DNA from: Allobosea sp. 47.2.35
GTDB taxonomy: Bacteria > Pseudomonadota > Alphaproteobacteria > Rhizobiales > Beijerinckiaceae
Length of the DNA stretch: 64,000 bases
Assembly (NCBI RefSeq): GCF_024655635.1
Contig: NZ_JANLGI010000002.1
Coordinates: 1-64,000 of the forward strand
Direction: 5' to 3'
Part shown: positions 24,676-33,618 of the stretch, piece by piece
Layout of the letters: every line of letters starts with the position of its first letter
How positions within the stretch are numbered: position 1 is the stretch's first letter
The notes under the pieces: generated by a model
Databases searched by the model: none
What the model was told of the DNA's origin: nothing
Seen by the model: only the letters and a program-made list of their open reading frames with translations
Translations under genes and position numbers: made by a program

Positions 24676-25581
24676 CTAGGCGCGCCCGGCTCGTTCCGGG
24701 CGCAGCTTCGCAGCCACCGAAACCGGCAGGCTGGTGATGACGACGCCGCAAAGCACCCAGAGCCCCGGCAGCCACAGCTCTGCCGGCGGCAATTCCGCCA
24801 GCAGCAGATAGGCCGCCAGCGTGATCAGCGGCACGCGCAGCGTGTCGGCGCTGCAGAGCTGTAGTGGCGAAGCGTGGCGTGAGGCATTGGCGAGCGCCGC
24901 CTGCGAGACGAAGCCACCGACGATGAGCGCGAGCACCGCGCCGCCGATCACCGCGAGTTCGGGCAGCGCGAAGGCCAGCCGATAGGGCTGCGACGGCGGC
25001 GACCACTGTTCCGGCACGAAGAGCCAGAGCAGCAGATAGAGCGGTAGCTGGATCGCGTGCATCAGCAGTACGATCGAGAGCGTGCTGCGTTGCGCCGCGA
25101 GCCGCGCCAGCATCAGGTTGGTGGTGGTCAGCACCGCGACGGCGCCGATCGCGATCGCAAGGTCGCGGTTGGGCACGGCATTCAGTTGGAACACCAGGAG
25201 CCCGATCCCGGTCGCCAGAACGGCGAGCCCGACCGTCGCAACGGTGCCTGGGCGTCGGCGCAGGGCCAGGAAGAGCAGCACGGCCGCGAAGAGCGGGCCC
25301 GAGAACTCGATCGTGGTCACCAGCGCGAGCGGCAGATGCGCCAGGCTCCAGATCAGGGCGAGCGAGCCGAGGAGATGCAGGACGCTGCGGGCGACATCTT
25401 CGCGCAATTTGGGGGGCAGGACGTTGCGGCGCTGTTCGGGCTCACCCGCCCAGACCGCGGCCCCGGCGATGGCGAGACTGCCGACCGAGCGCAGGAGCCC
25501 GATCTCGATGACCGTGAGATAGCCGGAGAGCAGGCGGATTGAGACGGCGATCGCGAGATAGGACGCCAGATAGGCGCTCAT
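24676..25581 (-). CDS. EamA/DMT superfamily transporter coupled to an ATCase-like gene
   Basis: 301 aa from ATG at 25581, chosen because it overlaps the stop of the preceding gene by four bases (ATGA), a classic coupling arrangement; the frame stays open upstream only inside that gene. Ten hydrophobic segments form two EamA repeats (SGYLTVIEIGLLRSVGSLAIAG, LALVTTIEFSGPLFAAVLLFLAL, HASPLQLCSADTLRVPLITLAAYLLLAE). The protein resembles RhtA-type amino-acid or metabolite exporters. Because it is translated with the ATCase-like protein, the two probably handle the same or related compounds. Confidence 0.85.
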   Translation of the reverse strand: MSAYLASYLAIAVSIRLLSGYLTVIEIGLLRSVGSLAIAGAAVWAGEPEQRRNVLPPKLREDVARSVLHLLGSLALIWSLAHLPLALVTTIEFSGPLFAAVLLFLALRRRPGTVATVGLAVLATGIGLLVFQLNAVPNRDLAIAIGAVAVLTTTNLMLARLAAQRSTLSIVLLMHAIQLPLYLLLWLFVPEQWSPPSQPYRLAFALPELAVIGGAVLALIVGGFVSQAALANASRHASPLQLCSADTLRVPLITLAAYLLLAELPPAELWLPGLWVLCGVVITSLPVSVAAKLRPERAGRA

Positions 25582-26618
25582 CCACCCGAGGAAGGCCGGA
25601 AACCCTCGGCCTGTCCCGTCCAGGGAATTCCCAGCAGCATGCGTTCCAGGATGGCCATTCGCATCGGCACGGACAGCTGGACCTGGCGGAAATAGCCTGC
25701 GTTCGGGAGGCTGTCGCATGAGGTGTCGAGCTCCGAGAAGCGCGGAAGCGGGTTGAGGATCAACGTGTCTGAACGGGCGTCTAGGACCTTGCGGGCAGTC
25801 AGGGTGAAGGGTTCGCTCTCTTTTTCCTTGTCCACGGCTTCGTTACCGAGCGAAGCGTGGGCGAATTTGCTCATGTCCTGCATCTGGATGCTGAGGACAT
25901 CGTGGTCGAGGGTGTGGCGGATGTCGTGCACGAGGCCGACCTGAGTGCCGAGATCGGCAAGCACGGTCATCGCCTCGCGCATCGCGGGGTTGATCGGCAC
26001 ATCCGGCAGGCAGCACAGCGTGAAGCGCCTCGGCGGGGAGAGGCGCAGCATCTTCACGAAGGAGATCGCGAAGCGCGCCCGCGAATCGCTCGACAGCGCG
26101 ATGCTCAAAGTCTCGAGCGGGCCGCGCATCTGTCGGATGGCGAAGATGTCGACCAGAGCCTGTGTCGGATGTTCGTCGGCGCCGTTGCCGGCATTGATCA
26201 CCGGCAGGTAGCTCAGGCGCCCGACGCGGTAGGGCATGTCCTCCAGGTGCGAGCGTACGATCAGCAGGTCGCTGTAGAGCTCCACCGTATGAATATGGTC
26301 CTCGATCGACTCGCCGGTGGCCGTGCCCATCCGGCTGCGATCGGTGTCATAGGCGTCGATCGATTGGTGGCCGAGTCGCGCGGCGGCCGTCTGGAAGCCG
26401 AGGCGGGTGCGCGTGCTGCGCTGGTCGAACAGGGTGGCGATCACCTTCGGGCGGCGGCGCGGTGCCGGCGGCTGCTCGGGCAGGGGTAGGCCGGCCTTTT
26501 CCAGTTCCTCCTCGCGCAGATGCCGCTCGGCGCGTTCGATGATGTCGTCGAGGTCGAATCGCGACACGGCATCGGCGCTCAGCAGATCCTTCCCGCTTGG
26601 ATAGTTCGGGCGTTGCAT
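25578..26618 (-). CDS. Aspartate/ornithine carbamoyltransferase-like protein, noncanonical
   Basis: 346 aa. The carbamoyl-phosphate half resembles aspartate carbamoyltransferase: DQRSTRTRLGF at residues 65-75, INAGNGADEHPTQALVDIF at about 141-159 with the active-site His150, and NPLPRFSELDTS near the end. By eye alignment the residues matching E. coli Ser80 and Lys84 (supplied across subunits) are Met97 and Thr101 in SRMGTATGES, and the position of the aspartate-binding Arg229 is Gln245 (LSIQMQDMS). A normal ATCase reaction is therefore doubtful. It is coupled by ATGA to a DMT transporter. It could be a carbamoyltransferase for another acceptor or a non-catalytic paralogue. Confidence 0.8.
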   Translation of the reverse strand: MQRPNYPSGKDLLSADAVSRFDLDDIIERAERHLREEELEKAGLPLPEQPPAPRRRPKVIATLFDQRSTRTRLGFQTAAARLGHQSIDAYDTDRSRMGTATGESIEDHIHTVELYSDLLIVRSHLEDMPYRVGRLSYLPVINAGNGADEHPTQALVDIFAIRQMRGPLETLSIALSSDSRARFAISFVKMLRLSPPRRFTLCCLPDVPINPAMREAMTVLADLGTQVGLVHDIRHTLDHDVLSIQMQDMSKFAHASLGNEAVDKEKESEPFTLTARKVLDARSDTLILNPLPRFSELDTSCDSLPNAGYFRQVQLSVPMRMAILERMLLGIPWTGQAEGFRPSSGG

Positions 26619-26668
26619 CAGCAGCCTCTAGGCCTCCGGCTCGCGCGGTCGTCTGCGTCCGGGGCGTA

Positions 26669-28612
26669 TCAGGCAACCTGACTGAAGCGACCCGGCTTGC
26701 GCGAGCCGGAGCGCGAGCGCGCCGACCCCATCCGCCCCGTGGGAACACGGTTGCCGATCATGGGCAGCAAATCCGCCGCTGTCATCGGCCGGGCGAAGAT
26801 ATAGCCCTGAATGCCGTGGACGGCGTGCTTTTCGATGACGGTGAGCTGCTCCTGCGTCTCCACGCCCTCGACGATCAGGCGCAGCTTCAGGTCATGCGCG
26901 AGCTGGGCGATCGCGTTCATCAGCGAATCCGCCTTGCGCGAGGTGCCGATCTCCTGGGTGAAGGCCTGGTCGATCTTGATCGTGTCGATCGGCAGATGCG
27001 CGAGATAGCTGAGCGAGGAATAGCCCGTGCCGAAATCGTCGAGTGCGATCCGCACGCCGAGCGCGCGCAGCGCCACGAGGCGGGAGACGACATGGTCGGG
27101 ATCGTCGATCAGCGAGCTCTCGGTGATCTCGATCGTCAGGCGCTGGGGCTCGATGCCACTCATCCTGAGCAGGGCCTCGACGACGCCGACGATATCGTGG
27201 CCATGGTCGAACTGGCGGGCCGAGACATTGACGCTGACGCCGACGCTGCGCGGCCAGGACAGCGCCGAGCGGATCGCCTCGCCGAGCACCCAGGAGCCCA
27301 GCACGGTGATGAGCCCGGTCCGCTCGGCCAGCGGAATGAAGATCTCGGGGCTTACCATGCCGCGACGCGGGTGCCGCCAGCGCAGCAGCGCCTCCGCCAT
27401 GGTCGCGGTGCCGGAGCGCGGGTTGTAGATCGGCTGGAAATGCAGCTCGAACTCGCCGCGGCGGATGGCGTCGCGCAGCTCGGTTTCGAGCGCCACGCCG
27501 TCCTCGTGCTCGTTGCGGATCGCGTCGGTATACATGACGAAGCGGTTCCTCCCGTCGAGCTTGGCCCGGTAGAGGGCGATGTCGACGCATTTCAGGGCCT
27601 CGTCGATCGAGGCGGCGCAGCCGGCGGGCGCGATGCCCATGCTGGCGGTTGCGGTGATGTGGCGCCCGCCGATGACGCGCTGGCCGGCGAGCATCATGAC
27701 GAGGCGGGCCGCAAGCGCGCTCGCACCCTCGGCATCGCGCGAGGTCGCGACCATGAACTCGTCGCCGCCGGTGCGCGCCGCGATGTCGCCGACGCCGAGC
27801 TCGGCGATCAGCGTCTCGCTGAAGCCTTGCAGCAGGGCGTCGCCGATATCGTGGCCGAGGCTGTCATTGATGCTCTTGAAGCGGTCGATATCGATCGAGA
27901 TCAGCGTCACCGCCCGGCCGGACGCCGCCATCTGCCGGATTTCACGCATGAAGCCGCGGCGATTGTAGAGGCTGGTGATCGTGTCGTTGACGGCCAGGTG
28001 CTCCAGCTCGCGCATCGTACGCAGCCGGGCAAGGAAGATCTGGTGGATCACCTGCGCGCTGGAGAAGGTCAGGACGGTGGTCAGCGCGACCGAAAGGCCG
28101 ATCACCAGATAGGCCGGATCCCCCGTCCAGAGCAGGGCGAATGTGAACGGCATCGCCGCTGCCAGCACTTGCACGCGGGTGATCACCGGCCGCGAGCTGT
28201 TGCGTCCGGAAATCCCGGCGAGATACCCGATGGTCTGAGCGATCGCGAGCGCGGCGACGGGCTCGTAGGTGTAGCGCAGGATGGCATAGCTGCCGAAGGC
28301 CGAGATCAGTGCGGCGGTCGACCAGGCGCCGGCCATGGCGAGATTTTCCAGCGTGCCGATCTGGCTCTCGCTGGCGGAAGCGAGGTGGATGCCTTTGTAG
28401 TAGCGATGCGACAGATAGCGGAACACGCCGATCGCGATCATGATCGCAGCCATCGCGTAAAAAACCACGTCGTCGCCCGTCAGGAGCGCGCTCGCGGCCA
28501 GCACCGCGGCAACCGTGACGGTGCCGATGAAGATCGTTCCGGGCGTGGCATAGAGCGCGGCCACAAGCTCGGATTTCATCGAGGTATCGTTCTCGTGAAC
28601 GTCGACGATCAT
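26669..28612 (-). CDS. Membrane-bound bifunctional GGDEF-EAL protein (c-di-GMP turnover)
   Basis: 647 aa. The first 200 residues contain about five to six hydrophobic segments acting as membrane sensor or anchor. The diguanylate cyclase domain (about 205-370) has an intact GGDEF site (ARTGGDEFMVA), and the phosphodiesterase domain (about 385-630) begins with the intact motif EALLRWRHP and contains DDFGTGYSSLSYLAHLPIDTIKID. Both halves may thus be active. A second Met at residue 12 is an alternative start. It is 50 bases upstream of the ATCase-like gene on the same strand, but a functional link is not evident. Confidence 0.92.
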   Translation of the reverse strand: MIVDVHENDTSMKSELVAALYATPGTIFIGTVTVAAVLAASALLTGDDVVFYAMAAIMIAIGVFRYLSHRYYKGIHLASASESQIGTLENLAMAGAWSTAALISAFGSYAILRYTYEPVAALAIAQTIGYLAGISGRNSSRPVITRVQVLAAAMPFTFALLWTGDPAYLVIGLSVALTTVLTFSSAQVIHQIFLARLRTMRELEHLAVNDTITSLYNRRGFMREIRQMAASGRAVTLISIDIDRFKSINDSLGHDIGDALLQGFSETLIAELGVGDIAARTGGDEFMVATSRDAEGASALAARLVMMLAGQRVIGGRHITATASMGIAPAGCAASIDEALKCVDIALYRAKLDGRNRFVMYTDAIRNEHEDGVALETELRDAIRRGEFELHFQPIYNPRSGTATMAEALLRWRHPRRGMVSPEIFIPLAERTGLITVLGSWVLGEAIRSALSWPRSVGVSVNVSARQFDHGHDIVGVVEALLRMSGIEPQRLTIEITESSLIDDPDHVVSRLVALRALGVRIALDDFGTGYSSLSYLAHLPIDTIKIDQAFTQEIGTSRKADSLMNAIAQLAHDLKLRLIVEGVETQEQLTVIEKHAVHGIQGYIFARPMTAADLLPMIGNRVPTGRMGSARSRSGSRKPGRFSQVA

Positions 28613-28740
28613 CAGCCGTCCCGTCGTTATGTCTGATTTACGCGGCGTACCCTCTATTCTCGCTAAAAATCTATTAAAGAACTGTATGTCGCGTCGGAGG
28701 TTTCGCCGACAAATTATGATTCACGCCTGATGCTGCGCAG

Positions 28741-30696
28741 TCAGCCGCGCAGCCGGTACTTGGCGAAACCTTCAGGGCCATCGCCGGCCGGCTCTGCCTT
28801 GAGGCCTGCGGGCAGTTTGCCTGCCGCTGCCGGCGAGGTGAGGAAGGTCGCATGGACGCCAGCCGGCAACGGCGCGAGCGACCAGTTGCCGTCGGCTTTC
28901 GGGTCGATCGTCTTCTGGCCGAGGATATGGCGCACGATCACATCACGGTTCAGGTCGGGCGCTTCCAGCACCACCGTCGTCTTCGTGCCCGGGAAATTGC
29001 CGCCGCCGGACGCACGGTAATTGTTTGTAACGATGAGGAATTCCGCCTTGTCGTCGATCGGCTCGCCGGCGAAGGCGAGGTCGAGAATGCGGCGTGCTTC
29101 GGCTGCGACGAGCTTGCCGTCATTGTCGTAGCGCGAGGGTTGCGTGACGTCGATCCGGTAGGTCACGCCGTCGATCACGTCGAAATTGAAGGCGGGGAAG
29201 GCCAGGTTGATCAACGGCTGCTCACCGCTCTTGGCGGGGTCGATGCGGTTGAAGATGCCGGCGGCGCGTTCCAGCCATTCCCTTACGTCGTGCCCGCTGA
29301 CTTTCACGATCTGCACCGTATTGGGGTAGAGATAGATGTCGGCGATGTTCTTCAGCGCCAGCGGCCCGGCGGGAATGTCGGTGTAGAAGGACGGGCCGGA
29401 GCGGCCGCCGGACTTGAACGGCGCTGCCGCCGAGAGGATCGGCAGGTTCTTCCAGCGCGTCTGCGCCATCAGCGGCTTGACATAGGCGATCTGCGCCTCG
29501 GCCACGATCTGGATGGAAGGATCGTCCGCCACCAGCGCGAAATAGGAATTGATCGGCGCGGCCGTGCTGCCGACCGGTTCGCGCATATAGGCCAGCGTCG
29601 CTTCGTGGTCGGCCTTGACCGCGGCCAGGACCGTCGGTTCGGCGGTAGCTTTCGGCACGATCTTGCGATCGGGCGTGCGCTCGTAGATCGGCTTCGCCTC
29701 GACCTTGAAATCGGCGATCGTCCAGCGCTCGCCGCGCTTTTCCAATTCGAGGTCGACGATGCCGAGATGCGAGCCCCAGAAGCCGGGCTGGCAGGCAGGC
29801 TTGCCATTGAGCGAGCCCTTGACGTTGTCGACGCCGGCAATGCCGTCGAAGGACTTGCCGCCGGGAAAGACCAGGTGCTGGTGGCCGGTCAGGATGACGT
29901 CGATACCCTCGACCTTCGAGAGATGAAGCGCCGCGTTCTCCTCCATGCCACGTCGCTGGCCGCCCGCGATGCCGGAATGGCAGAGCGCGATGACGAGGTC
30001 GGGCTGGGCGTCGCGCAGGTCCGGCATGTGCTTCTCCGCGGCGTCGACGATGTCGGTCGCGACGATCTTGCCCTCGAGATTGCCCTTGTCCCATTGCATG
30101 ATCTGCGGCGGCACGAAGCCGATCACGCCGATCTGCAGCACATGCCGGTTGCCGGCCTCGTCCTCGAAGCTCTGCTCGAACAGGCGCCAGGCATCGACCA
30201 GCGGCCCACCGCCGACCCGCTCGACATTGGCGCAGACCATCGGGAACTCCGCCTTGGCGAGGCCGTGGTCGAGGAACTCCAACCCGTAGTTGAATTCATG
30301 GTTGCCGAGCGTGCCGCAAAGATAAGGCAGGGCGTTCATCGCGGCGAGCATCGGATGGGTGTCGCCGGCCTTCAGTCCCTTCTTGTAGGCGATGTAGTCG
30401 CCGAGCGAGGAGCCCTGCAGGAAATCGCCATTGTCGAAGAGCAGGCTGTTCTTCGCGTCGGCCTGCGCCGCCTTGATCAGGCTCGCGGTCTTGGCGAGGC
30501 CGACCGTGTCGTCGCCGCCGTCGCGGAAATAGTCATAGGGCACGACGTTGACGTGAAGGTCGGTGGTTTCGAGCACGCGCAGCTTGAGCTTTGCCGGGGC
30601 TTGCGCGGCGGCCGTTCCCGGCAGCGCGGCAGAGGCGGCGATCGCGGCTCCGGCCTTGAGCGTCTCGCGACGGTTGAGACGATGATCCCTTGCCAT
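28741..30696 (-). CDS. cpdB: 2',3'-cyclic-nucleotide 2'-phosphodiesterase/3'-nucleotidase, Tat-exported
   Basis: 651 aa, the CpdB length. A twin-arginine signal (LNRRETLKAG followed by AAIAASAALPGTAAAQA) directs periplasmic export. The calcineurin-like metallophosphatase domain shows its metal motifs in order: ETTDLHVNV, FDNGDFLQGS, LGNHEFNYGLEFL, ALCHSGIAGG and LTGHQHLVFPGG. The C-terminal 5'-nucleotidase domain includes NSYFALVADDPSIQIV, IYLYPNT and TNNYRASGGGNFPG. It dephosphorylates extracellular cyclic nucleotides and 3'-nucleotides for phosphate or nucleoside scavenging. Single gene. Confidence 0.93.
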   Translation of the reverse strand: MARDHRLNRRETLKAGAAIAASAALPGTAAAQAPAKLKLRVLETTDLHVNVVPYDYFRDGGDDTVGLAKTASLIKAAQADAKNSLLFDNGDFLQGSSLGDYIAYKKGLKAGDTHPMLAAMNALPYLCGTLGNHEFNYGLEFLDHGLAKAEFPMVCANVERVGGGPLVDAWRLFEQSFEDEAGNRHVLQIGVIGFVPPQIMQWDKGNLEGKIVATDIVDAAEKHMPDLRDAQPDLVIALCHSGIAGGQRRGMEENAALHLSKVEGIDVILTGHQHLVFPGGKSFDGIAGVDNVKGSLNGKPACQPGFWGSHLGIVDLELEKRGERWTIADFKVEAKPIYERTPDRKIVPKATAEPTVLAAVKADHEATLAYMREPVGSTAAPINSYFALVADDPSIQIVAEAQIAYVKPLMAQTRWKNLPILSAAAPFKSGGRSGPSFYTDIPAGPLALKNIADIYLYPNTVQIVKVSGHDVREWLERAAGIFNRIDPAKSGEQPLINLAFPAFNFDVIDGVTYRIDVTQPSRYDNDGKLVAAEARRILDLAFAGEPIDDKAEFLIVTNNYRASGGGNFPGTKTTVVLEAPDLNRDVIVRHILGQKTIDPKADGNWSLAPLPAGVHATFLTSPAAAGKLPAGLKAEPAGDGPEGFAKYRLRG

Positions 30697-30810
30697 GCCC
30701 GGCTCCCACTATCCTTGCCGGGACAGGACGTTAGCATTGCGGCGCGGCCGTGACACCGGGAATATGCCGGGCTCGCCGCCTGTTCGGAAGATGGTGAACG
30801 GAGAAAACCG

Positions 30811-31437
30811 ATGATCCTGATCGGTCAGTATGACTCGCCCTTCGTGCGCCGCGTCGGCATCACGCTCGCGCTCTACGGCCTGCCGTTCGAGCATCGCCCC
30901 TGGTCCGTTTTCTCTGATGGCGAGAAGGTGCGCGCCTTCAATCCGCTGATGCGGGTGCCGACACTGGTGCTTGGCGACGGCGAGGTGCTGTTCGACAGCG
31001 CCGACATGATCGATGCGCTCGACGATCTCGTCGGGCCGGAACGCGCGCTCTGCCCACGCAGCGGTCCGCTGCGGCGCCAGACCCTCTCCGTCGTGGCGCT
31101 CGCGATGGGAGCGGCCGAGAAGGCGGTCAGCCTGTTCTACGAATTGCGCCTGCACGAGCAGGTCTCGGCAGTCTGGTCGGAGCGCTGCAGCAGCCAGATC
31201 CTCTCGGCGTTGGCCGCGCTCGAACGCGATCGCGCCGCCCGCACCACGCCCTATTGGTTCGGCGAGACGCCGGGCCATGCCGACATCGCGGCAGCGGTGG
31301 CCCTGCGCTTCATCGCCGAGGCGCATCCGGGACTGGTCGATGTAGCTGCAATGCCGGCCCTTGCCGCTCATGCCGCAGGACTGGAGGCGCTGCCGGTCTT
31401 CGTAGAGATATCCCAGCCCTTCGTCGCGCCGGCTTGA
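30811..31437 (+). CDS. Glutathione S-transferase family protein
   Basis: 208 aa. The thioredoxin-like N-domain starts at once (MILIGQYDSPFVRRVGITLALYGLPFEHRPWS), with NPLMRVPTLVLGDGEVLFDSADMIDAL giving the cis-Pro and DS glutathione-binding elements. The helical C-domain has the ETPGHADIAAAVALRFI segment. A GGAGAAAACCG stretch precedes the ATG. Convergent with the MaoC-type gene. It differs from the GST at 20433 and is not a recent duplicate. Confidence 0.88.
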   Translation: MILIGQYDSPFVRRVGITLALYGLPFEHRPWSVFSDGEKVRAFNPLMRVPTLVLGDGEVLFDSADMIDALDDLVGPERALCPRSGPLRRQTLSVVALAMGAAEKAVSLFYELRLHEQVSAVWSERCSSQILSALAALERDRAARTTPYWFGETPGHADIAAAVALRFIAEAHPGLVDVAAMPALAAHAAGLEALPVFVEISQPFVAPA

Positions 31438-31444
31438 GGCGCCG

Positions 31445-32299
31445 TCACGCCGGTTGGTGAAAGCCTTCCATGCGGACCCGCCCGTCGACACCCTCGGTCC
31501 AGCCCCTGACGCTGCCATCGGCCTGCCGCTTCGCCTTCACGCGGAAGACGTCGCCGGCGATGAGCGGGCTCAAACCGCGATAGTCGAGCCGGATCGGCGC
31601 GCCTTCCGTCAATGTCGCGATGATGTTGGCGATCAGCGTCGCTTGGATCGGCCCGTGCACGACGAGGCCGGCATAGCCTTCGGTTCCCGTCGCATAGGGG
31701 AAATCGTAGTGGATGCGGTGGCCGTTGAAGGTTAGCGCCGAGTAGCGGAAGAGCAGCAGCGGGCTGCCCTCGACCTCCCAGACGAGATCGGCGAGCTCGC
31801 CCTCGGCAGCCGGACCTGACGCTCCGGCTGGAGAGGTGCCGGGTTGCGCCGCCTCGCGATAGACGATGTCGTGCCGCTCGCGCAGCGCGACGCCGCGCTC
31901 GGTCGCATACTCATGATGGACGGCAACGAAGCAGAGCGGGCCGCTACGCCCCTCCTTGTAGGCGATATCGCCGATGCGGGAACGCCGGGTGACGCGGTCG
32001 CCTTCGCGCAGCGGCGCCAGCGTCTCGATCCGCCCGCCGGCCCACATCCGCCGCGGCAGCGGCACTGGCGGCAGGAACTCGCCCTTGGCGGCATGGCCGT
32101 CAGGGCCGCTAGCCGCGATATCCGAGATCGGCGGCGCCAGGCACCAATGCAGCGCCAGCGGCGCCTCTCCCACCCCGTGAGGCGCGAGATGGCGGCCGAA
32201 CGTGGCCGTGAAGCTCTGCACCAGGCGCGGCGTGATGATGTCCTCAGCTTCCTCGGTCTTGCCGATCCAGCTCGCGAGCCGGGTAATGTCGATGCTCAT
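31445..32299 (-). CDS. MaoC-like hydratase, candidate mesaconyl-C4-CoA or itaconyl-CoA hydratase
   Basis: 284 aa. A double hot-dog protein: an N-terminal FAS1-like dehydratase half (ALHWCLAPPISDIAASGPDGHAAKGEFLPPVPLPRRMWAGG) and a C-terminal half with FRYSALTFNGHRIHYDFPYATGTEGYAGLVVHGPI, where the catalytic Asp/His pair of MaoC hydratases lies in the NGHRIHYD segment. This architecture and length match mesaconyl-C4-CoA hydratase (3-hydroxypropionate cycle) and itaconyl-CoA hydratase. It overlaps the CoA-transferase gene by ATGA, so the two act together. No citramalyl-CoA lyase lies nearby, so the exact substrate is uncertain. Confidence 0.8.
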   Translation of the reverse strand: MSIDITRLASWIGKTEEAEDIITPRLVQSFTATFGRHLAPHGVGEAPLALHWCLAPPISDIAASGPDGHAAKGEFLPPVPLPRRMWAGGRIETLAPLREGDRVTRRSRIGDIAYKEGRSGPLCFVAVHHEYATERGVALRERHDIVYREAAQPGTSPAGASGPAAEGELADLVWEVEGSPLLLFRYSALTFNGHRIHYDFPYATGTEGYAGLVVHGPIQATLIANIIATLTEGAPIRLDYRGLSPLIAGDVFRVKAKRQADGSVRGWTEGVDGRVRMEGFHQPA

Positions 32300-33441
32300 G
32301 CGCGGCTTCCCTCGGTCTGGCGGGTGAATTCGGCGCGCAGCGCCGCGTCATGCTGGCCGAGCGCAGGCACCGGCCGCATCGCGACGCGCTTGCCATCAAC
32401 CACCACTGAGGGCGCCAGCACCTCGACCGGACCGTTCGGCGTCGGGACGGGCAGGGCGGTCGCGGCCGGATGGTCGATCAATCCGCCGACCGTGGAGACG
32501 GTCCCATAGGCGATCGCGTGGCGATCGAGCGCCGCAGTGACATCTACGAAGCGCCGCCGGCCGAGCCGCGCCTGCACCTCGCCATCAAGCACGGCGCGTT
32601 CCTTCACCCGCAGCACATTGGAGGCGAAGCGCGGATCATCGGCCAATTCGGGGCTTTCCAGCACGTCGCGGGCGAAGACCTGCCATTCCCGCTCGCTCTG
32701 GATCGAGACCAGCACCTCGCCGTCGAGGAGCGAGAACACGCCATAAGGCGCGATCGAGGGATGGGCGAGCCCGACCCGCGCCGGCTCGATGCCGCCATAG
32801 CGACGCGTCAGATAGGGCACGTTCATCAGCTCGGCGAGCGTGTCGAACAGCGAGAGCGCGATCGCCGAGCCTTCGCCGGTGCGCGCCCGCTTCAGCAGGG
32901 CTTCGAGGATCGCGGCATAGGCGGCCTGTCCGGTGGCGATATCGGCGATCGAGACGCCGATGCGCGAGGGGCCGGAATTGGCGGTGCCGGTGATGGCGGA
33001 GAGGCCCGATTCCGCCTGGATCAGCAGGTCATAGGCCTTGCGCCGCTCATGCGGCGTGCCCGGCGCATAGCCGGAGATGTCGCAGGTGATCAGGCGGGGA
33101 TGGCGTTGCCGGAGCGTCGCGCTGCCGAGCCCGAGCCGCTCACTGGCGCCGGGCGCGAGGTTCTGGATGAAGACATCGGCCGACGCGATCATCGCCTCGA
33201 CCAGCGCGAGGTCGTCAGGCTGGCGCAGGTCGACCCGGCAGGATTCCTTGCCCCGGTTGATCCAGACGAAATAGGAGGACTGTCCCTTGGCGAAGCCGTC
33301 ATAGCCGCGCGCGAAATCGCCTTCCGGGCGCTCCAGCTTGATCACGCGCGCGCCGGCATCGGCGAGCTTGCAGCTCGCGACCGGCGCGGCCACCGCCTGC
33401 TCCAGCGCGACCACGACGAGACCTTCCAGCGCATTCGACAT
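32296..33441 (-). CDS. CaiB/BaiF (class III) CoA-transferase, candidate mesaconyl/itaconyl-CoA transferase
   Basis: 381 aa from ATG at 33441, preceded by GAGGGA; another ATG six bases upstream is possible. The class III signature is present from the start (LEGLVVVALEQAVAAPVASCKLADAGARVIKLERPEGDFARGYD), as is the region with the catalytic Asp (ERRKAYDLLIQAESGLSAITG). The C-terminal RRRFVDVTAALDRHAIAYGTVSTV is also typical. Coupled by ATGA to a MaoC-type hydratase, an arrangement found in C5-dicarboxyl-CoA pathways. With ccr and mcd in the same window, mesaconyl-C1-CoA to C4-CoA transfer is plausible but not proven. Confidence 0.83.
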   Translation of the reverse strand: MSNALEGLVVVALEQAVAAPVASCKLADAGARVIKLERPEGDFARGYDGFAKGQSSYFVWINRGKESCRVDLRQPDDLALVEAMIASADVFIQNLAPGASERLGLGSATLRQRHPRLITCDISGYAPGTPHERRKAYDLLIQAESGLSAITGTANSGPSRIGVSIADIATGQAAYAAILEALLKRARTGEGSAIALSLFDTLAELMNVPYLTRRYGGIEPARVGLAHPSIAPYGVFSLLDGEVLVSIQSEREWQVFARDVLESPELADDPRFASNVLRVKERAVLDGEVQARLGRRRFVDVTAALDRHAIAYGTVSTVGGLIDHPAATALPVPTPNGPVEVLAPSVVVDGKRVAMRPVPALGQHDAALRAEFTRQTEGSRA

Positions 33442-33618
33442 CGGCATTCCCTCGGCAGTCGGGAGAGGAAGAGCGCCCCCAAGCGGCCGAGTCAAATCGC
33501 AGCCGTCATGCGCCCGTGATGAAGCTGGTGTGCGATTCCGGTGTCGCGAAAGCCGCTTGAATCAAGATGTGATGAGCGGGCGCTATGCCTTTGACAGGAC
33601 GGATCAAATGCAGCCGGT

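Noticed and set aside
24682..24703. Perfect 8-bp GC-rich stem (GCGCCCGG with its complement) near the convergent gene ends at 24666 and 24676
   Set aside because: It lies inside the DMT coding region and lacks a T run on either strand, so I do not call it a terminator.
26597..28636. A 679-codon plus-strand frame across the GGDEF-EAL gene
   Set aside because: Same shadow effect; the minus-strand protein has intact GGDEF and EAL motifs, while the plus-strand product has no recognisable domain.
28852..30753. A 633-codon plus-strand frame across the nucleotidase gene
   Set aside because: Antisense to a CpdB protein with all metal motifs and a Tat signal; no independent evidence.
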